From Membranipora membranacea (lineage: Eukaryota; Bryozoa; Gymnolaemata; Cheilostomatida; Membraniporidae): a stretch of 60,000 nt of DNA. The notes beneath the pieces were generated by a model that had not been told where the DNA came from, ran no database searches, and saw only the letters and a list, made by a program, of their open reading frames with translations. The DNA is taken from assembly GCA_914767715.1 (NCBI GenBank), contig OU612068.1, forward strand, positions 498,001 through 558,000, written 5' to 3'. Numbering within the stretch: position 1 is the stretch's first letter; each line of letters begins with the position of its first letter. A program made the position numbers and the translations under genes. Of this stretch, positions 25,901-37,203 are shown in pieces.

Positions 25901-28900
25901 CGCTGTTATTGAGACTGATCAGTTCTCTCACACAAGTCAGGCAGTTAAGATGAGGTGAGCCACTTAGGTATCTCACATTCATACAAGTGTAATTTTCATC
26001 TTGCAGAAAAAAACACATTCATAAACTATACACCTGTTAAATTTCTCAGTTCCATATTATAACAGAGTAAGGATACATATCCTTACTCTGTGATACTAGT
26101 GTTTTTGCAACCTTTAGCCACAAAAGTTTTTTTTTTGTTTTTAACAGTAATAAGTCATCGCTCGTAAAGATTGACTCGGCATGATGCTTAGATTACGTTG
26201 TGTGTTGCTGGAATGTGGCAGCATTTACAGTAGATTTGTGTGCTTGTAGGTAATTATTCTGTATGGTAGCTGTTGTTGTGACATTGTCCAACACATCAGC
26301 AAGTTCATCAATAACTCGGCAAAGTAATAAAGAAGTGAAAGCGGAGGCTGAGATATGGGAGAGATTGGAGTCACTGGAGTTTGTGTTACAAAATACCATA
26401 GAAGAGTTGAGTGGGACTAAAGCTGAGCTGAGCTGAGCTGAGCCAGGTGAAAAGTGATCTACAGGATAAAGAGAGCATTCTACATAATCTTGTTAAGGCA
26501 GTAAGTGTAGTAAGTGTACATATCTTCACTATTGGGATTCGATTGGTTAAGTTTCGACCAACATGTATTCATAAATCACCAGCATACCTTTGTATCTGCA
26601 TCCACATTTGCATCAGAGAGCCCTTAAACCTCAATTTTTTTTTAGATTATGGGGTTTTCCTACTGGGAGTTTTGTGTCAAACCAAAACAGGCATGTCCAA
26701 GAGTTAAAATTAATGGAAAATAAAAAAATATGTAAATTGTAAAGTATGCTTGTTAGTTGATTTTTGGTTATTTCGTCTCTTATAGCTTGTGATAAGCTCA
26801 TCTCATAGTATAGTTATAGACAATAAGAGTAATGAGCCTATCAGCGTGAAGAAGAGAGACGCGACAGGAGAGGATAGATCAGAGGCTGAGGATACACTCA
26901 GTACATTATCACTCAATGGTGGGTAACTACTTATCCACTGTATGCTGCCGTATGCTGCCTTGTATGCAGCTTCTCATCCTACTGGTTATCTAGCCAGCCA
27001 GTTACCAGTACTAGCCAAACACTCAGTCAGCATTTTTTTTTATAAAGTGTAGAATTTACACTGCCTGCTCTTTGAGTTGCTTCCCATGACTATAGTGCAC
27101 TAGTTGAGGGGGAGCAACTCTTAGTGCAGCAAATTATGACTCGCACTTGTTGATAAAAGTGGCTCAGTTTCTGTTATATAAGCTTCTTGAATTGCAACCC
27201 ATCTCTGCCAATGTTGTATTAATGGAGACAATAGTTTGTTGATTGGTTCTGCTCAAGGGCTTGTAATGAATCCATACCATATAAAGTGCAGACAGTCTAT
27301 GAAAAGAGCAACATCAGATCAATTCATTTCTAATCGCAAATGAATAAGGACATAGCTAAACCTGAACTTTGATTGGAGTATATTTGTCAGCCTATCCCTG
27401 TTATTTTTTCAGATATGATTCCTCTGATAAGTAAGACATGTTGTGACAGACGAGACGGAGAAGACGGGCGCGATGGTTAGTGTCAGGGTACAGTCAATGT
27501 AGTCATTGCAGCTAAAGCCTCTAGTAGAGCTTAAATCAGAGATCTGTTTAGTAACAATGGGAAATTGAAAAAGATCAGCATGTTGGTCGGTCGCCATACA
27601 AAAATTAGCCGGTTACTGAGTAACAGTGAAGGAATCATATTGAGTTATCAATAGACTGACTACTTAGCTAGATTAGCAGCAGCTGTTTATAATGAGGAGC
27701 TCGCCTATTTCCTCACATTGTTTCAGGACGTGATGGGGCTCCAGGAGCTCCAGGAGCTCCGGGACATGATGGAGATAGAGGAGCACCTGGAGATCAGGGA
27801 CCACCCGGAGTAACGAGTAACACGACCGGAGGTGGAGGATCCGGCTCAGTGTATACTAGATGGGGACGAACAGACTGTCCAGGCAGCTCGGCACTCATAT
27901 AAGAAGGTTAGTAAACATTATGTCATAATTCACTCAACACTACAAAGCTTCCATGTCAACTTTCTATCTTTGCAACGAAATAAAAATGAAGGAGATAGGC
28001 TGTCGGTGGGAAATTTTTCCCTTTAAACCGCGGGAAAAATAATTTAAGTAAAGTAATTTTGATAATCATCAAACTCTTGTCCGGTTTATGCAGGGTTTAT
28101 GGCTGGAACACATCATACAGCAAACGGAGGAGCAGCTAACCACCAGTGTCTGCCTGTAGAACCCTTAGAACTCCTGGTCTGATACAAACTCCACTACTAT
28201 ATCAGGTGCAGAGTATCAGGGCGCGGATCCCATATATGAGGGATCAACAGATCAGAATGTACCATGTGCCAGATGTTACAGTAATAACTCGGCTGCAATG
28301 ATGCTTCCAGCTAAAAGAACTCGTCCAGATGGCTGGAACAAGGAGTATGAAGGTGAGTTATCAATAGTAACATAACCAAGAACAGTCATAACATCTGATC
28401 ACCTTCACACTTCACCTACTCCATGTTGAAAAGCAAACAGGCATGTAGAAATAACAACATGTTTAGATTATTGCACATAAAATGAAATGGTTACCATTTT
28501 TACACGCTCTGTAGGGTATTTGATGGCTGGACATGCTTCAAATAAAGGGCCGAGCTCCTTCAGATGTGTCGACCAACACCCAGAGCACATACAGATGGAG
28601 GGAGAAGCCAGAAATACAAACGGAGCGCTTCTGTATTTTATCAAATCCGACTGTGAAGGAACACAAACCATAGGACACTGTCCACCCTATGACAGCACTA
28701 AACAGCTGTCATGTGTAGTCTGCACCAAGTATTTATCATGTAGTCATCGAATTCTGAGCGTAACCAAATTGTTTCACACGTTGATATGCATTTCATTGAT
28801 TTGACGCTGATCAGTGACAATAAACACTAAACACATTTTTCAGCTTGTCTATATTCTTTAGCTTTACCCTGAGAACTGCACTGCTTGATAACAATATCTT

Positions 28901-31900
28901 TAACAAATTCACCTGATATTCGTTTTATGCATGGTCTTATGTGTCATTTATGACTTGATCAGCTAACAAAATTGATATATATATATATATATATATATTC
29001 TATTAGTTGTTTATCCTCCTCATTATTCATATCCATGAGGGCTGTTGCGTTATCTATCTTTTTGGCACCTGCATTTCTTATGAGGGCTGAGCGGCAGGAA
29101 ATTTAGATCTGCTATCAAACTGAAACAAAAATTATTGATACCAGCATGGTGAATCATATCAGGATATAAAATGTGTCATCTGTTAAGTTGAGAAATAAAC
29201 CAGTTAAAAAATATCCTGGTTCTAATCTGATATATAAAGGTCACCCCCATCACCACACTGCCATGAGATCTACAGACATTAAGATGAGGTGAGCATTGTT
29301 TTGTATCTATAATTATCAGCCCATATTTGTTCAGCATTAAATAAGACAATGGAATTATGACAGATCATAAGCTTGGTTTCCATATTTTATCTTTTCTATA
29401 AACCTAGTTTCTAGCTTCGCGACCATATTGTGACTGTCATCAATTATATCCATTGTTTTAAATCTTTTTAGGTCTTTCGATTATAAATTTGTGAGTGCTT
29501 TGATGGTGGTCACTGTACGCCCACACCAAGGTTTGTTATTCGACTCAGCAGAGCTTCAGGACACACCAACCAATCAGGAGGAGAGATTGGACAGATTAGA
29601 GGGCCTAGTGAAGAGCTTACAGACAGAACATCGGGACACTAAACATGAGCTGAATAAGACAAAACTCTCACTTCATAATGTTGTTTTGGCAGTATGTATA
29701 CATGAATACAGTACCCTCAATTCTTTGGATTAAGAACAAGTACAAAGGAATAAATAGAAGCTTTGATGTTTACCAGAGCCTGGCTTCTTGTTTCCACACA
29801 TTCAGTTATTAGGTGTAGGAAAATTACCAAACCATTTATTATAGAGACTGTTTTATGGGTATCGAGTGTCCACAAGAGAAAAGGATGTTCATCTAATTTT
29901 CTTCTGTTAGCTTGTAGCTAACTCTGAAGAAGTGAGCAGAGATGAACAGAGTGAAGAGCTGAAGAATAGAGAGAAGAGAGGAGAGCAGGGGGAAGAAGGC
30001 GGATCACAGGATGATATTCTCAGCTCACTCACATCACATAAAACTACGCATATGGGAGACCGCTGGTCTCATGACCAACAACTACTTAGTATTCTGATTC
30101 CCATTGCTGTTTTATGGTTGACGTTTCCGTTAGTTGCACCATGATCCTAAGTCACTGGGGTGAACAAAACAGTATGTTTTGATTAGAACTAAAATCTTTA
30201 TTCACTCTCTCTGAAAATCAGGGATGGCTTAACTGGTTAATTATTGGTTGATTTATTGTTATAGATTTGATAGCTTTACTCGGCTCTGGCTCCAGTAGAT
30301 GCCAGGACTGTAAGGATGGTCGGGATGGTAAAGACGGGAGAGATGGTGAGTAGTCATATCATACCTCCATTGCCTGAGAGTAGAGTTATGTAGTCACCAA
30401 TAATGATAATTATATAAGGAGTCAATTAAATGAATTCTTCGACTGAACCAGGAGAGAAATCCAGTGAAAGATCTCAGCAATAACATTCTTCTAATATGCA
30501 GTCTGTAAATGCTCTCCTGATCCCTCTCCACAGAGACATATTCTTTATTACTGATACATCTGCTACAGGTCGAGATGGAAATGATGGAGAAAAAGGTGCT
30601 TCAGGAGCACCAGGACAACCTGGGCTATCAGGATCACCCGGTGTGCAGGGGTTACCAGGAGTACCGGGTATTACTCACACAGGAGAAGAAGGCATGACTG
30701 GTGATAGAGCAGCACCTGGACCATGAGGACCAACAGGGAGTCAGGGAACACCTGGAGAGAAGGGACCACCTGGAGAGAAGGGACCACCCGGTGAATCAGG
30801 ACTAACCGAAGGCTCTGGGTCAGTTTATACACGATGGGGTCATACAGTCTGTCCAGGAAATACATCACTCATATACGAAGGTACCTTTCAAAACAAGAAA
30901 ACTGGTTTATTAAAAAATCCTGTATAAAACACATAAATTTCAAGTGAATTAAGTGAGAGGGAATTATTACCCAATTCATCTGGGCTGTCCTGGTTATTAA
31001 CTTGTCGTACTGTTGAAGCGGCAGAATACGCGGATGATGCGAATGCTACTCTAATCACTTTACATTTTGTCAGGGTTTATGGCAGGGACACACCATACAG
31101 CTAAGGGTGGAGGCGCTAACCATCAGTGCCTACCACTGGATCCACAATATAACTCATTCTCTACCAGTGTGAGTAGGACAGCTATATAAGGCACAGAGTA
31201 TCAGGGTGTATCACCGATATTCAATGCAGGAAACGATCAGAATGTACCATGTGCCAGATGTTACAGTCACAACTCTGCTGTAATGATGCTTCCAGCTAAG
31301 AGAACTTGTCCAGAAGGATGGAACAAGGAGTATGAAGGTAAAGGCCATATTTTCATTATCAGCCAGTCAGTTAGATGATAGCTGATAACCTACACAACAT
31401 TCGTTAGATATCTCATTGAGAACTCTGCTTTCTAGGGTTACTACTAATTTTTATCTTGATGGGATCAAAGCACTATAAATAAGCTGCATAAACCCCTTGT
31501 TAAAGCTGACATGTGCTATATTTTGTAGGCTATCTTATGGCAGGAAGTGCAGGTCATGATGGACCAAGTATGTACATATGTGTGGATCAACATCCTCAGT
31601 ACATACGGATACCCGGAGAAATTTTAAACACTAACGGAGCACTGCTTTACTTTGTTGTACCGGATTGCTCCGCAGACTCTACAATCGGACATTGTCCACC
31701 ATATGATGTTAACAAACAGTTAACCTGTGTTGTCTGCACCAAGTAACGATGTGATCTATGCGCCTTAGAAAGCGACCCAATGGATAGCGTTATTTGGATA
31801 TCGTGGTATCTTTTCCAGTAGAAAACTCATTTGTCTCGTCTGTGACCATTCAATATTATCATTGATTCACATTTGTATTACTGACATATCAAACACCATC

Positions 31901-34900
31901 ATAGAATTTAGTGCTGTCTGTAAACCATGAATGTATGCTCTGATGCATCTGGGAACTTATCTTATATTTGGGCCTTAGTTTGATACAGTTTTGTAACCAT
32001 CTGAATAGATGTGATATAAAGCTGTTATGTTGTTTGGCTTTGTGTAACTTCAGGCGTGACATTTTGGTTAATATCCTTGAGTAATATTTTATACACTTAC
32101 CTCTAATACAGCGATGACATCAATATGAGATATGCCAAAGCTTTCCCAGAATTCCACTATCTGCTCAGGCTGGGCATATCCTAAAGCCTCAGGGTCAATA
32201 CAAGAGAAATAGCCTGAGCCTGTTATAGCTGATAAGATACTGGGGGTCTGTGTACGCCTCTCACTACAATATATAATCCGACCAATTAGTATTGTCCAGT
32301 AAGATTTGACTTGATGCTAGAAATATTGCTGGCAAAGCGAGATAAAGTGCTACATGGTGAAACAAAAAAAATTGAGTTTGGACCAGTTTTAGATTCTCAG
32401 ATAACAAAATGCTCAATGATGCTGTAAAAATAATCCATTCTCATTATAGCGTGTATGATACATTATCTCAGTTTGACAAAAACACCAGATAGCATTTCAT
32501 TGCAAGTGACGAAACAATTACTTTGTGTTCAACAGAAAGGTATAATAGTCAGCAACGACTGCAGGAAGAAGGTTATCTGAGATCTGATTTCTCTAGTTCC
32601 AGCATTTTATCAAAATATCTAGTGGAGTCTGAGGTAGTCATTGAGAGATCTACAGTACAGAATATCTATGAGGGATTTATATCGTGTGGCTTTACCTGTC
32701 TAGGAGGTTTGTAGAAGAGTTGAATTTGAGTTGTCGTCTCCCCTGAGAGCTGTGAGGTCGAGAGTTAGACTGAGTATCAGTCTGACCTCCATGCTGACTT
32801 AGTCCGTCAACAAACTCATCAAAACTCACTCTACCATCTCTGTCAGCATCCAGCTTATCAAATAAGTCCTCCAGGTCCTGATCATACAATAACAATAATA
32901 CACATCAACAAACTCATCAAAACTCACTCTACCATCTCTGTCAGCATCCAGCTTATCAATTAAGTCCTCCAGGTCCTGATCATACAATAACAATGATACA
33001 CATCAACAAACTCATCATAACTCACTCTACCATCTCTGTCAGCATCCAGCTTATCAAATAAGTCCTCCAGGTCCTGATCATACAATAACAATAATACACA
33101 TCAACAAACTCATCAAAACTCACTCTACCATCTCTGTCAGCATCCAGCTTATCAAATAAGTCCTCCAGGTCCTGATCATACAATAACAATAATACACATC
33201 AACAAACTCATCAAAACTCACTCTACCATCTCTGTCAGCATCCAGCTTATCAAATAAGTCCTCCAGGTCCTGATCATACAATAACAATAATACACATCAA
33301 CAAACTCATCAAAACTCACTCTACCATCTCTGTCAGCATCCAGCTTATCAAATAAGTCCTCCAGGTCCTGATCATACAATAACAATAATACACATCAACA
33401 AACTCATCAAAACTCACTCTACCATCTCTGTCAGCATCCAGCTTATCAAATAAGTCCTCCAGGTCCTGATCATACAATAACAATAATACACATCAACAAA
33501 CTCATCAAAACTCACTCTACCATCTCTGTCAGCATCCAGCTTATCAAATAAGTCCTCCAGGTCCTGATCATACAATAACAATGATACACATCAACAAACT
33601 CATCATAACTCACTCTACCATCTCTGTCAGCATCCAGCTTATCAAATAAGTCCTCCAGGTCCTGATCATACAATAACAATAATACACATCAACAAACTCA
33701 TCAAAACTCACTCTACCATCTCTGTCAGCATCCAGCTTATCAAATAAGTCCTCCAGGTCCTGATCATACAATAACAATAATACACATCAACAAACTCATC
33801 AAAACTAACTCTACCATCTCTGTCAGCATCCAGCTTATCAAATAAGTCCTCCAGGTCCTGATCATACAATAACAATAATACACATCAACAAACTCATCAT
33901 AACTCACTCTACCATCTCTGTCAGCATCCAGCTTATCAAATAAGTCCTCCAGGTCCTGATCATACAATAACAATAATACACATCAACAAACTCATCAAAA
34001 CTAACTCTACCATCTCTGTCAGCATCCAGCTTATCAAATAAGTCCTCCAGGTCCTGATCATACAATAACAATAATACACATCAACAAACTCATCATAACT
34101 CACTCTACCATCTCTGTCAGCATCCAGCTTATCAAATAAGTCCTCCAGGTCCTGATCATACAATAACAATGATACACATCAACAAACTCATCATAACTCA
34201 CTCTACCATCTCTGTCAGCATCCAGCTTATCAAATAAGTCCTCCAGGTCCTGATCATACAATAACAATAATACACATCAACAAACTCATCATAACTCACT
34301 CTACCATCTCTGTCAGCATCCAGCTTATCAAATAAGTCCTCCAGGTCCTGATCATACAATAACAATAATACACATCAACAAACTCATCAAAACTCACTCT
34401 ACCATCTCTGTCAGCATCCAGCTTATCAAATAAGTCCTCCAGGTCCTGATCATACAATAACAATAATACACATCAACAAACTCATCAAAACTAACTCTAC
34501 CATCTCTGTCAGCATCCAGCTTATCAAATAAGTCCTCCAGGTCCTGATCATACAATAACAATAATACACATCAACAAACTCATCAAAACTCACTCTACCA
34601 TCTCTGTCAGCATCCAGCTTATCAAATAAGTCCTCCAGGTCCTGATCATACAATAACAATGATACACTATAATACATAAGAAAATATAAAATTATCAAGT
34701 CTGAAACAAAATAGTAAACTGGAATCTTATCCCCACCTAATTAACTTTCACATTCAGGATACAAAGTTTCACATTGTTGGTTAATAACACAGAAAGTCTG
34801 CTAACTTGCAGGTAGTGGAATGCTCTGGCAACTGCACAGTGCTATGGAGTAGTAAAACAAACTCAATACTAAGTATACAGCCTGAAAACTGCTGAAAACG

Positions 34901-36682
34901 GTACAAATCTATTGACAGTGAAACTATGTGGCACCCAGCGAAGCATTGTAGTTTACAAACCTTATCAGACATTTTCTCCATGCCCATATTCTCACAGATC
35001 TCTCCTAGTTCGTGGAACGTAAGATAGCCATCTTTACCGACTCCCTGCTTCTCCCAGATTTCACGTAAAACCTCGACTTCATCCTGAAACTCATCAGTAT
35101 CATCAGCTCCACTCAGAGAACGATCTAATCCTACAATCACAACCTTACTATTCTAGTAACAGGGTATAACAACAACATATGAATTATATATAAAACATCA
35201 TTAGTTACAAGAGTTCATTTAACAAAAGCTACCACGTATATTTCTTTTAAAACTTCCATGTTCAGGTTCGTCTCCTTGTGGGACATGTGAAGACAACTTA
35301 CATAATTGGACTACAATCAATCTCACAGCAGTTTGCTCATGGTCTGAATGTAATTGGTATGACCAAGTACGTGAAACAGGGAAGGTTGGGTGATTTCTTT
35401 GTGTACTGATAGAAACAAAATGTTAGACTGAAGTTTTCACCTACTTACCTGGAGTACCCATAGATTTATTCATCAGTCCTTCACCTTCATAGATTTCAGC
35501 TACACTGTCCTCAGTAGGGGAGAGTACCCTGGCCCCTAGCTCTTCTCCAGCATCCGGTGAGGTTAGAGAGGCTAAGCCTTGATTCACTGGAGTGTTGTGA
35601 TGCTTTCTGCCACTGCCCCCAAGGTCTGGAATTCAAAGAGCATATGTCCATTAGCATGTATTATGCTTAGGGGGCATAGTTCAAGTGTTCAAACCTGATA
35701 GTGCAAATTTCAGATACTTATTAAGCTGTCAAAGTTCATATGAATTCAACATAAATTATGACTTTTCCCACTAAACTGCCATTTGATTTGAGAAAAGGAT
35801 CTAAAACGGCTAGGCAAGATATAACTGTTCAAAGGATCAAAATGTTACCAAATCCAATAGTGAATAAGGGAAGGTATTTTAAACATACCAGGAAGAGGTG
35901 TAGGCAGAGGTGATTCTATGCTGTAATCATCCATCTCAATGTCAGATAATTCATCAGGGAAATCTAGTGGAGTTGCAGCCCCTTGATTAGACTCAGAAGG
36001 CCTGGATCTTCTCCCATACTTTTTACCATCTCTAACAAACTTAGGGGACACATCTACAATGACGACTGTATAAAATTAGCTGATGGAGGTTACACTTTTG
36101 TGTGAGCTCTGAGATAACCCATTAGTGCCCTACAGATCTTTAACTCAAGGATGTGCAGGTCTATACTTAGGTAGGGCTTTGTCGTTGATAACAATACAGT
36201 ATGTTTGATGATACCAACTGCCCTGAGGTTTTTATCAACCAATAAAGTCCAACATGATGATATTCTTATCTATCTATATATTCAGCCTCTTTTCAGAATG
36301 AGCAGAGACAATGGATATTATCTTTGTTCTCTGGTATGACTATAAAATCTAACGGCTCGATAACATTAAGTGATGAGTAGATCTCACCTGCTTCCTCATA
36401 GAAGCTGTTAGCACTGGCGCTGACCTCTTCTTCTGTTGACAGCAGGTCAGCACATTGTGATAACACAGCGACAAACCCATCCTTAAACTCCTCGAACCCA
36501 ACTCTCTTATGATCGCTGCTACCAATCAGCCTCTCAACAAGAGCATTAGCGTGATCATCTACCTGAAGCTTCTCGCATAGAAGGATCAGATCACCACGAT
36601 TAATATAACCATCACCAGCTGAGTCACAATCATCAAACACATCTTTTAATTGTCCCACATAATCTTCTTCACCGTCCATCAT
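10919..36682 (-). CDS. NIN: Ninein / ninein-like centrosomal protein (24 exons)
   Basis: Centrosomal protein that anchors microtubule minus ends at subdistal appendages. Exons 5' to 3': 36682-36388, 36053-35889, 35625-35449, 35130-34961, 32877-32696, 32263-32101, 25443-25255, 24991-24971 (21 nt, or 18 nt from 24988), 24755-24598, 21460-21333, 17494-17394, 16949-16917 (33 nt), 16474-16382, 16021-15859, 15538-15417, 15133-15032, 14710-14507, 14295-14197, 14022-13841, 13323-13263, 12605-12390, 12096-11604, 11455-11351, 11139-10919. They total 3843 nt (1280 aa) with every phase consistent. The N terminus has EF-hand-like units, then a ninein hallmark (KFVRDGKKYGRRS), a canonical EF loop (DADRDGRVSFDE) and the conserved ISLQELSSALEQELL stretch. 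The rest is coiled coil. It is near human NINL length and shorter than human ninein; NIN versus NINL is not resolved. Start: first of two adjacent ATGs. Introns host an exon-piece array, nested collagen genes and transposons. Confidence 0.9.
13180..13258. repeat. Short tandem repeat (gtactcgg/gtactcag)
   Basis: An 8-bp-type repeat alternating gtactcgg, gtactcag and related octamers runs right up to the donor side of the ninein exon 13263-13323. It contains many RsaI-type GTAC palindromes. Confidence 0.75.
13345..13450. repeat. 18-bp tandem repeat (tgtatcaacagtttcatg)
   Basis: About six copies, decaying to the right, lie in the ninein intron upstream (on the minus strand) of exon 13263-13323. 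Confidence 0.8.
16783..16915. repeat. 18-bp tandem repeat (gagagtgtggaccacaca)
   Basis: Seven or so units vary at a few positions, abutting the donor of the 33-nt ninein exon at 16917-16949. Because 18 is a multiple of 3, it keeps several frames open; I do not regard these as genes. Confidence 0.85.
18431..19138. mobile_element. hAT-type non-autonomous element nested in the TA element
   Basis: It starts catgggtgggcaacc and ends ggttgccgacagctg, giving imperfect inverted ends. A perfect 8-bp duplication atctagag sits at 18423-18430 and 19139-19146. It is 708 bp with no intact transposase reading frame. Confidence 0.8.
19983..20062 (-). mobile_element. tRNA-derived SINE head
   Basis: On the minus strand, an A-box-like tagctcagtgtgtagagcg is followed about 35 nt later by a B-box-like ggtttgagtc, the spacing of an RNA polymerase III internal promoter. 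The anticodon and T stems are poorly paired, so a functional tRNA is unlikely. It lies inside the TA element. The 3' extent of the SINE is unclear; it may run into the GC-rich palindromic patch at 19740-19815. Confidence 0.5.
20085..20335. repeat. Diverged about 110-bp direct repeat
   Basis: Two copies (about 20085-20192 and 20222-20330) share attagcctttga, gaaatttctat, aagcagatttta and caggcact.aggctt. They sit inside the TA-flanked element. Confidence 0.65.
21601..23487. mobile_element. TTAA-flanked element with about 170-bp inverted repeats
   Basis: The left end accactaggtggctcaat is matched by the inverted right end acaactaggtggctcaat. Similarity continues inward for about 170 bp (tctctgattctt, gtccactctta/aagtgcatt, tatctatc.cagtagaggcc). 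TTAA sits on both sides (21597-21600, 23488-23491). A TTAA duplication is the hallmark of piggyBac-type insertion. No transposase is found inside, so it would be a non-autonomous member. Superfamily assignment rests on the TSD only. It lies in the ninein intron 21461-24597. Confidence 0.75.
23716..23858. mobile_element. 143-bp TA-flanked MITE
   Basis: The 12-bp perfect terminal inverted repeats gggcatgtttac and gtaaacatgccc are bounded by TA on each side. It has no coding capacity and lies about 230 bp from the TTAA element in the same ninein intron. Confidence 0.7.
26263..28804 (+). pseudogene. Short-chain collagen C4-like copy A, broken
   Basis: Secreted collagen-like protein with an N-terminal helical region, Gly-X-Y repeats and a C-terminal cysteine-rich C4-type domain. 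Exons by homology with copy B: 26263-26500, 26786-26918, 27413-27475, 27727-27906, 28094-28352, 28515-28804. Collagen triplets (GAPGAPGAPGHDG) precede YTRWGRTDCPG, PCARCYSNNSAAMMLP and a final CVVCTK motif. Breaks: four GCTGA units at 26422-26441 shift the frame and create a TGA at 26434. A TAA at 27900 stands where copy B has TAC. A frameshift near 28171-28179 exposes a TGA at 28180. The stop after CVVCTK is lost, adding 23 residues. Splice sites remain. It lies antisense within a ninein intron. Recent decay is my inference; assembly errors could mimic some of these breaks. Confidence 0.8.
28819..28824 (+). terminator. AATAAA after collagen-like copy A
   Basis: This polyadenylation hexamer lies 15 bp past the last stop of copy A. 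Placement is reasonable for a gene whose stop codon was originally slightly upstream. Confidence 0.4.
29231..29238 (+). promoter_or_regulatory. TATA box of collagen-like copy B
   Basis: The motif tatataaagg lies about 30 bp upstream of the ATG at 29263. This suggests a TATA promoter with a very short 5' UTR within the ninein intron, on the opposite strand. Confidence 0.4.
29263..31746 (+). pseudogene. Short-chain collagen C4-like copy B, broken
   Basis: Tandem paralogue of copy A with the same exon plan: 29263-29288, 29472-29691, 29911 to about 30144, 30265-30345, 30569-30880, 31074-31337, 31529-31746. The first two exons give a basic start and a short hydrophobic run (VSALMVVTV) that may be a weak signal. 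Next come a charged helical region, Gly-X-Y repeats (GAPGQPGLSGSPGVQGLPG) and the C4-type domain ending in CVVCTK and a proper TAA. There are two in-frame nonsense codons: TGA at 30724 inside the collagen triplets (GP-stop-GPTG), and TAA at 31187 where copy A reads TCA. Exon 3 also lacks an obvious phase-1 donor. The cysteine-rich region is otherwise well kept, so decay looks recent, or the stops are read through. Confidence 0.75.
32878..34641 (-). repeat. 98-bp array of a ninein EF-hand exon piece, 18 extra copies
   Basis: The anchor atcatacaataacaa recurs every 98 bp exactly, from 32881 to 34645 (19 anchors), with no indels. Read on the minus strand, each unit is 26 nt of T-rich intron end finishing in tatgatcag, followed by 72 nt of exon. 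The exon piece encodes 24 residues with the EF loop DADRDGRVS(F/Y)DE. It then meets gtgtattattg, the start of the next unit. The downstream-most copy runs into the full exon (32877-32696); the upstream-most joins the original intron. Because the exon body is 72 nt, every copy is frame-neutral if spliced, but 98 nt is not, and read-through hits stops in one of three frames. I infer a tandem duplication with one breakpoint in the intron and one in the exon. Confidence 0.95.
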
Positions 36683-37090
36683 TGTAGCATTAGATTGTTA
36701 ACAGTCCATAATTCTCAGCACCAGCTAAAATAACACATAACATCCACATATATACATATAGGCCCAGTGAACACACAATAATAGTATGAGACAAGAAAAT
36801 ACGGTCATAAGCCTATGTCACACTATATTATATTTATTATTGCCTCGATATTCTTTGCCTATAATCATTAAAAATATATACAGGAAGTAAATTGCTCTTC
36901 ACTCATTGTAGTCAGGCCTCCTTACACAATGGATAGCACCAAACAGCAGTCGATCTAAGGGTAATGTCGTCTCTTGTTACGCATGTGTGATTTATCGTTT
37001 AGGCCTATGGCTATGCAACACGCAGGCAACAACACCACTATTGGTAGATATCTATAAATAAGAGTGATGTACACCCCCCCTTGGTTCATG

Positions 37091-37203
37091 TGCCCCTGGG
37101 ACTTACATGCCTTTACTTTGCCAATGTCCAGTATCAGTTTTTGGGGTGGTTGATACTGCACTGAACTGATTGGCAAAGTAGCGGCATGTAAGCCCCAGGT
37201 GCC
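37091..37203. repeat. Foldback element with about 45-bp arms
   Basis: The left arm (cctgggacttacatgcc, ctttgccaat, cagtatca) pairs with the right arm (tgatactg, attggcaaag, ggcatgtaagccccagg). The loop is about 15 bp. Related strings (gcatgtaag, cccaggg) flank the LINE at 57490-59330. Confidence 0.75.

Noticed and set aside
32878-34641. CRISPR-like array
   Set aside because: Units are exact head-to-tail copies without unique spacers, and the sequence is exon-derived in a eukaryotic gene.
33764-34698. Separate small EF-hand genes inside the array
   Set aside because: They are frames of the 98-bp repeat running out of phase after one unit. The real exon is the one continuing to 32696.
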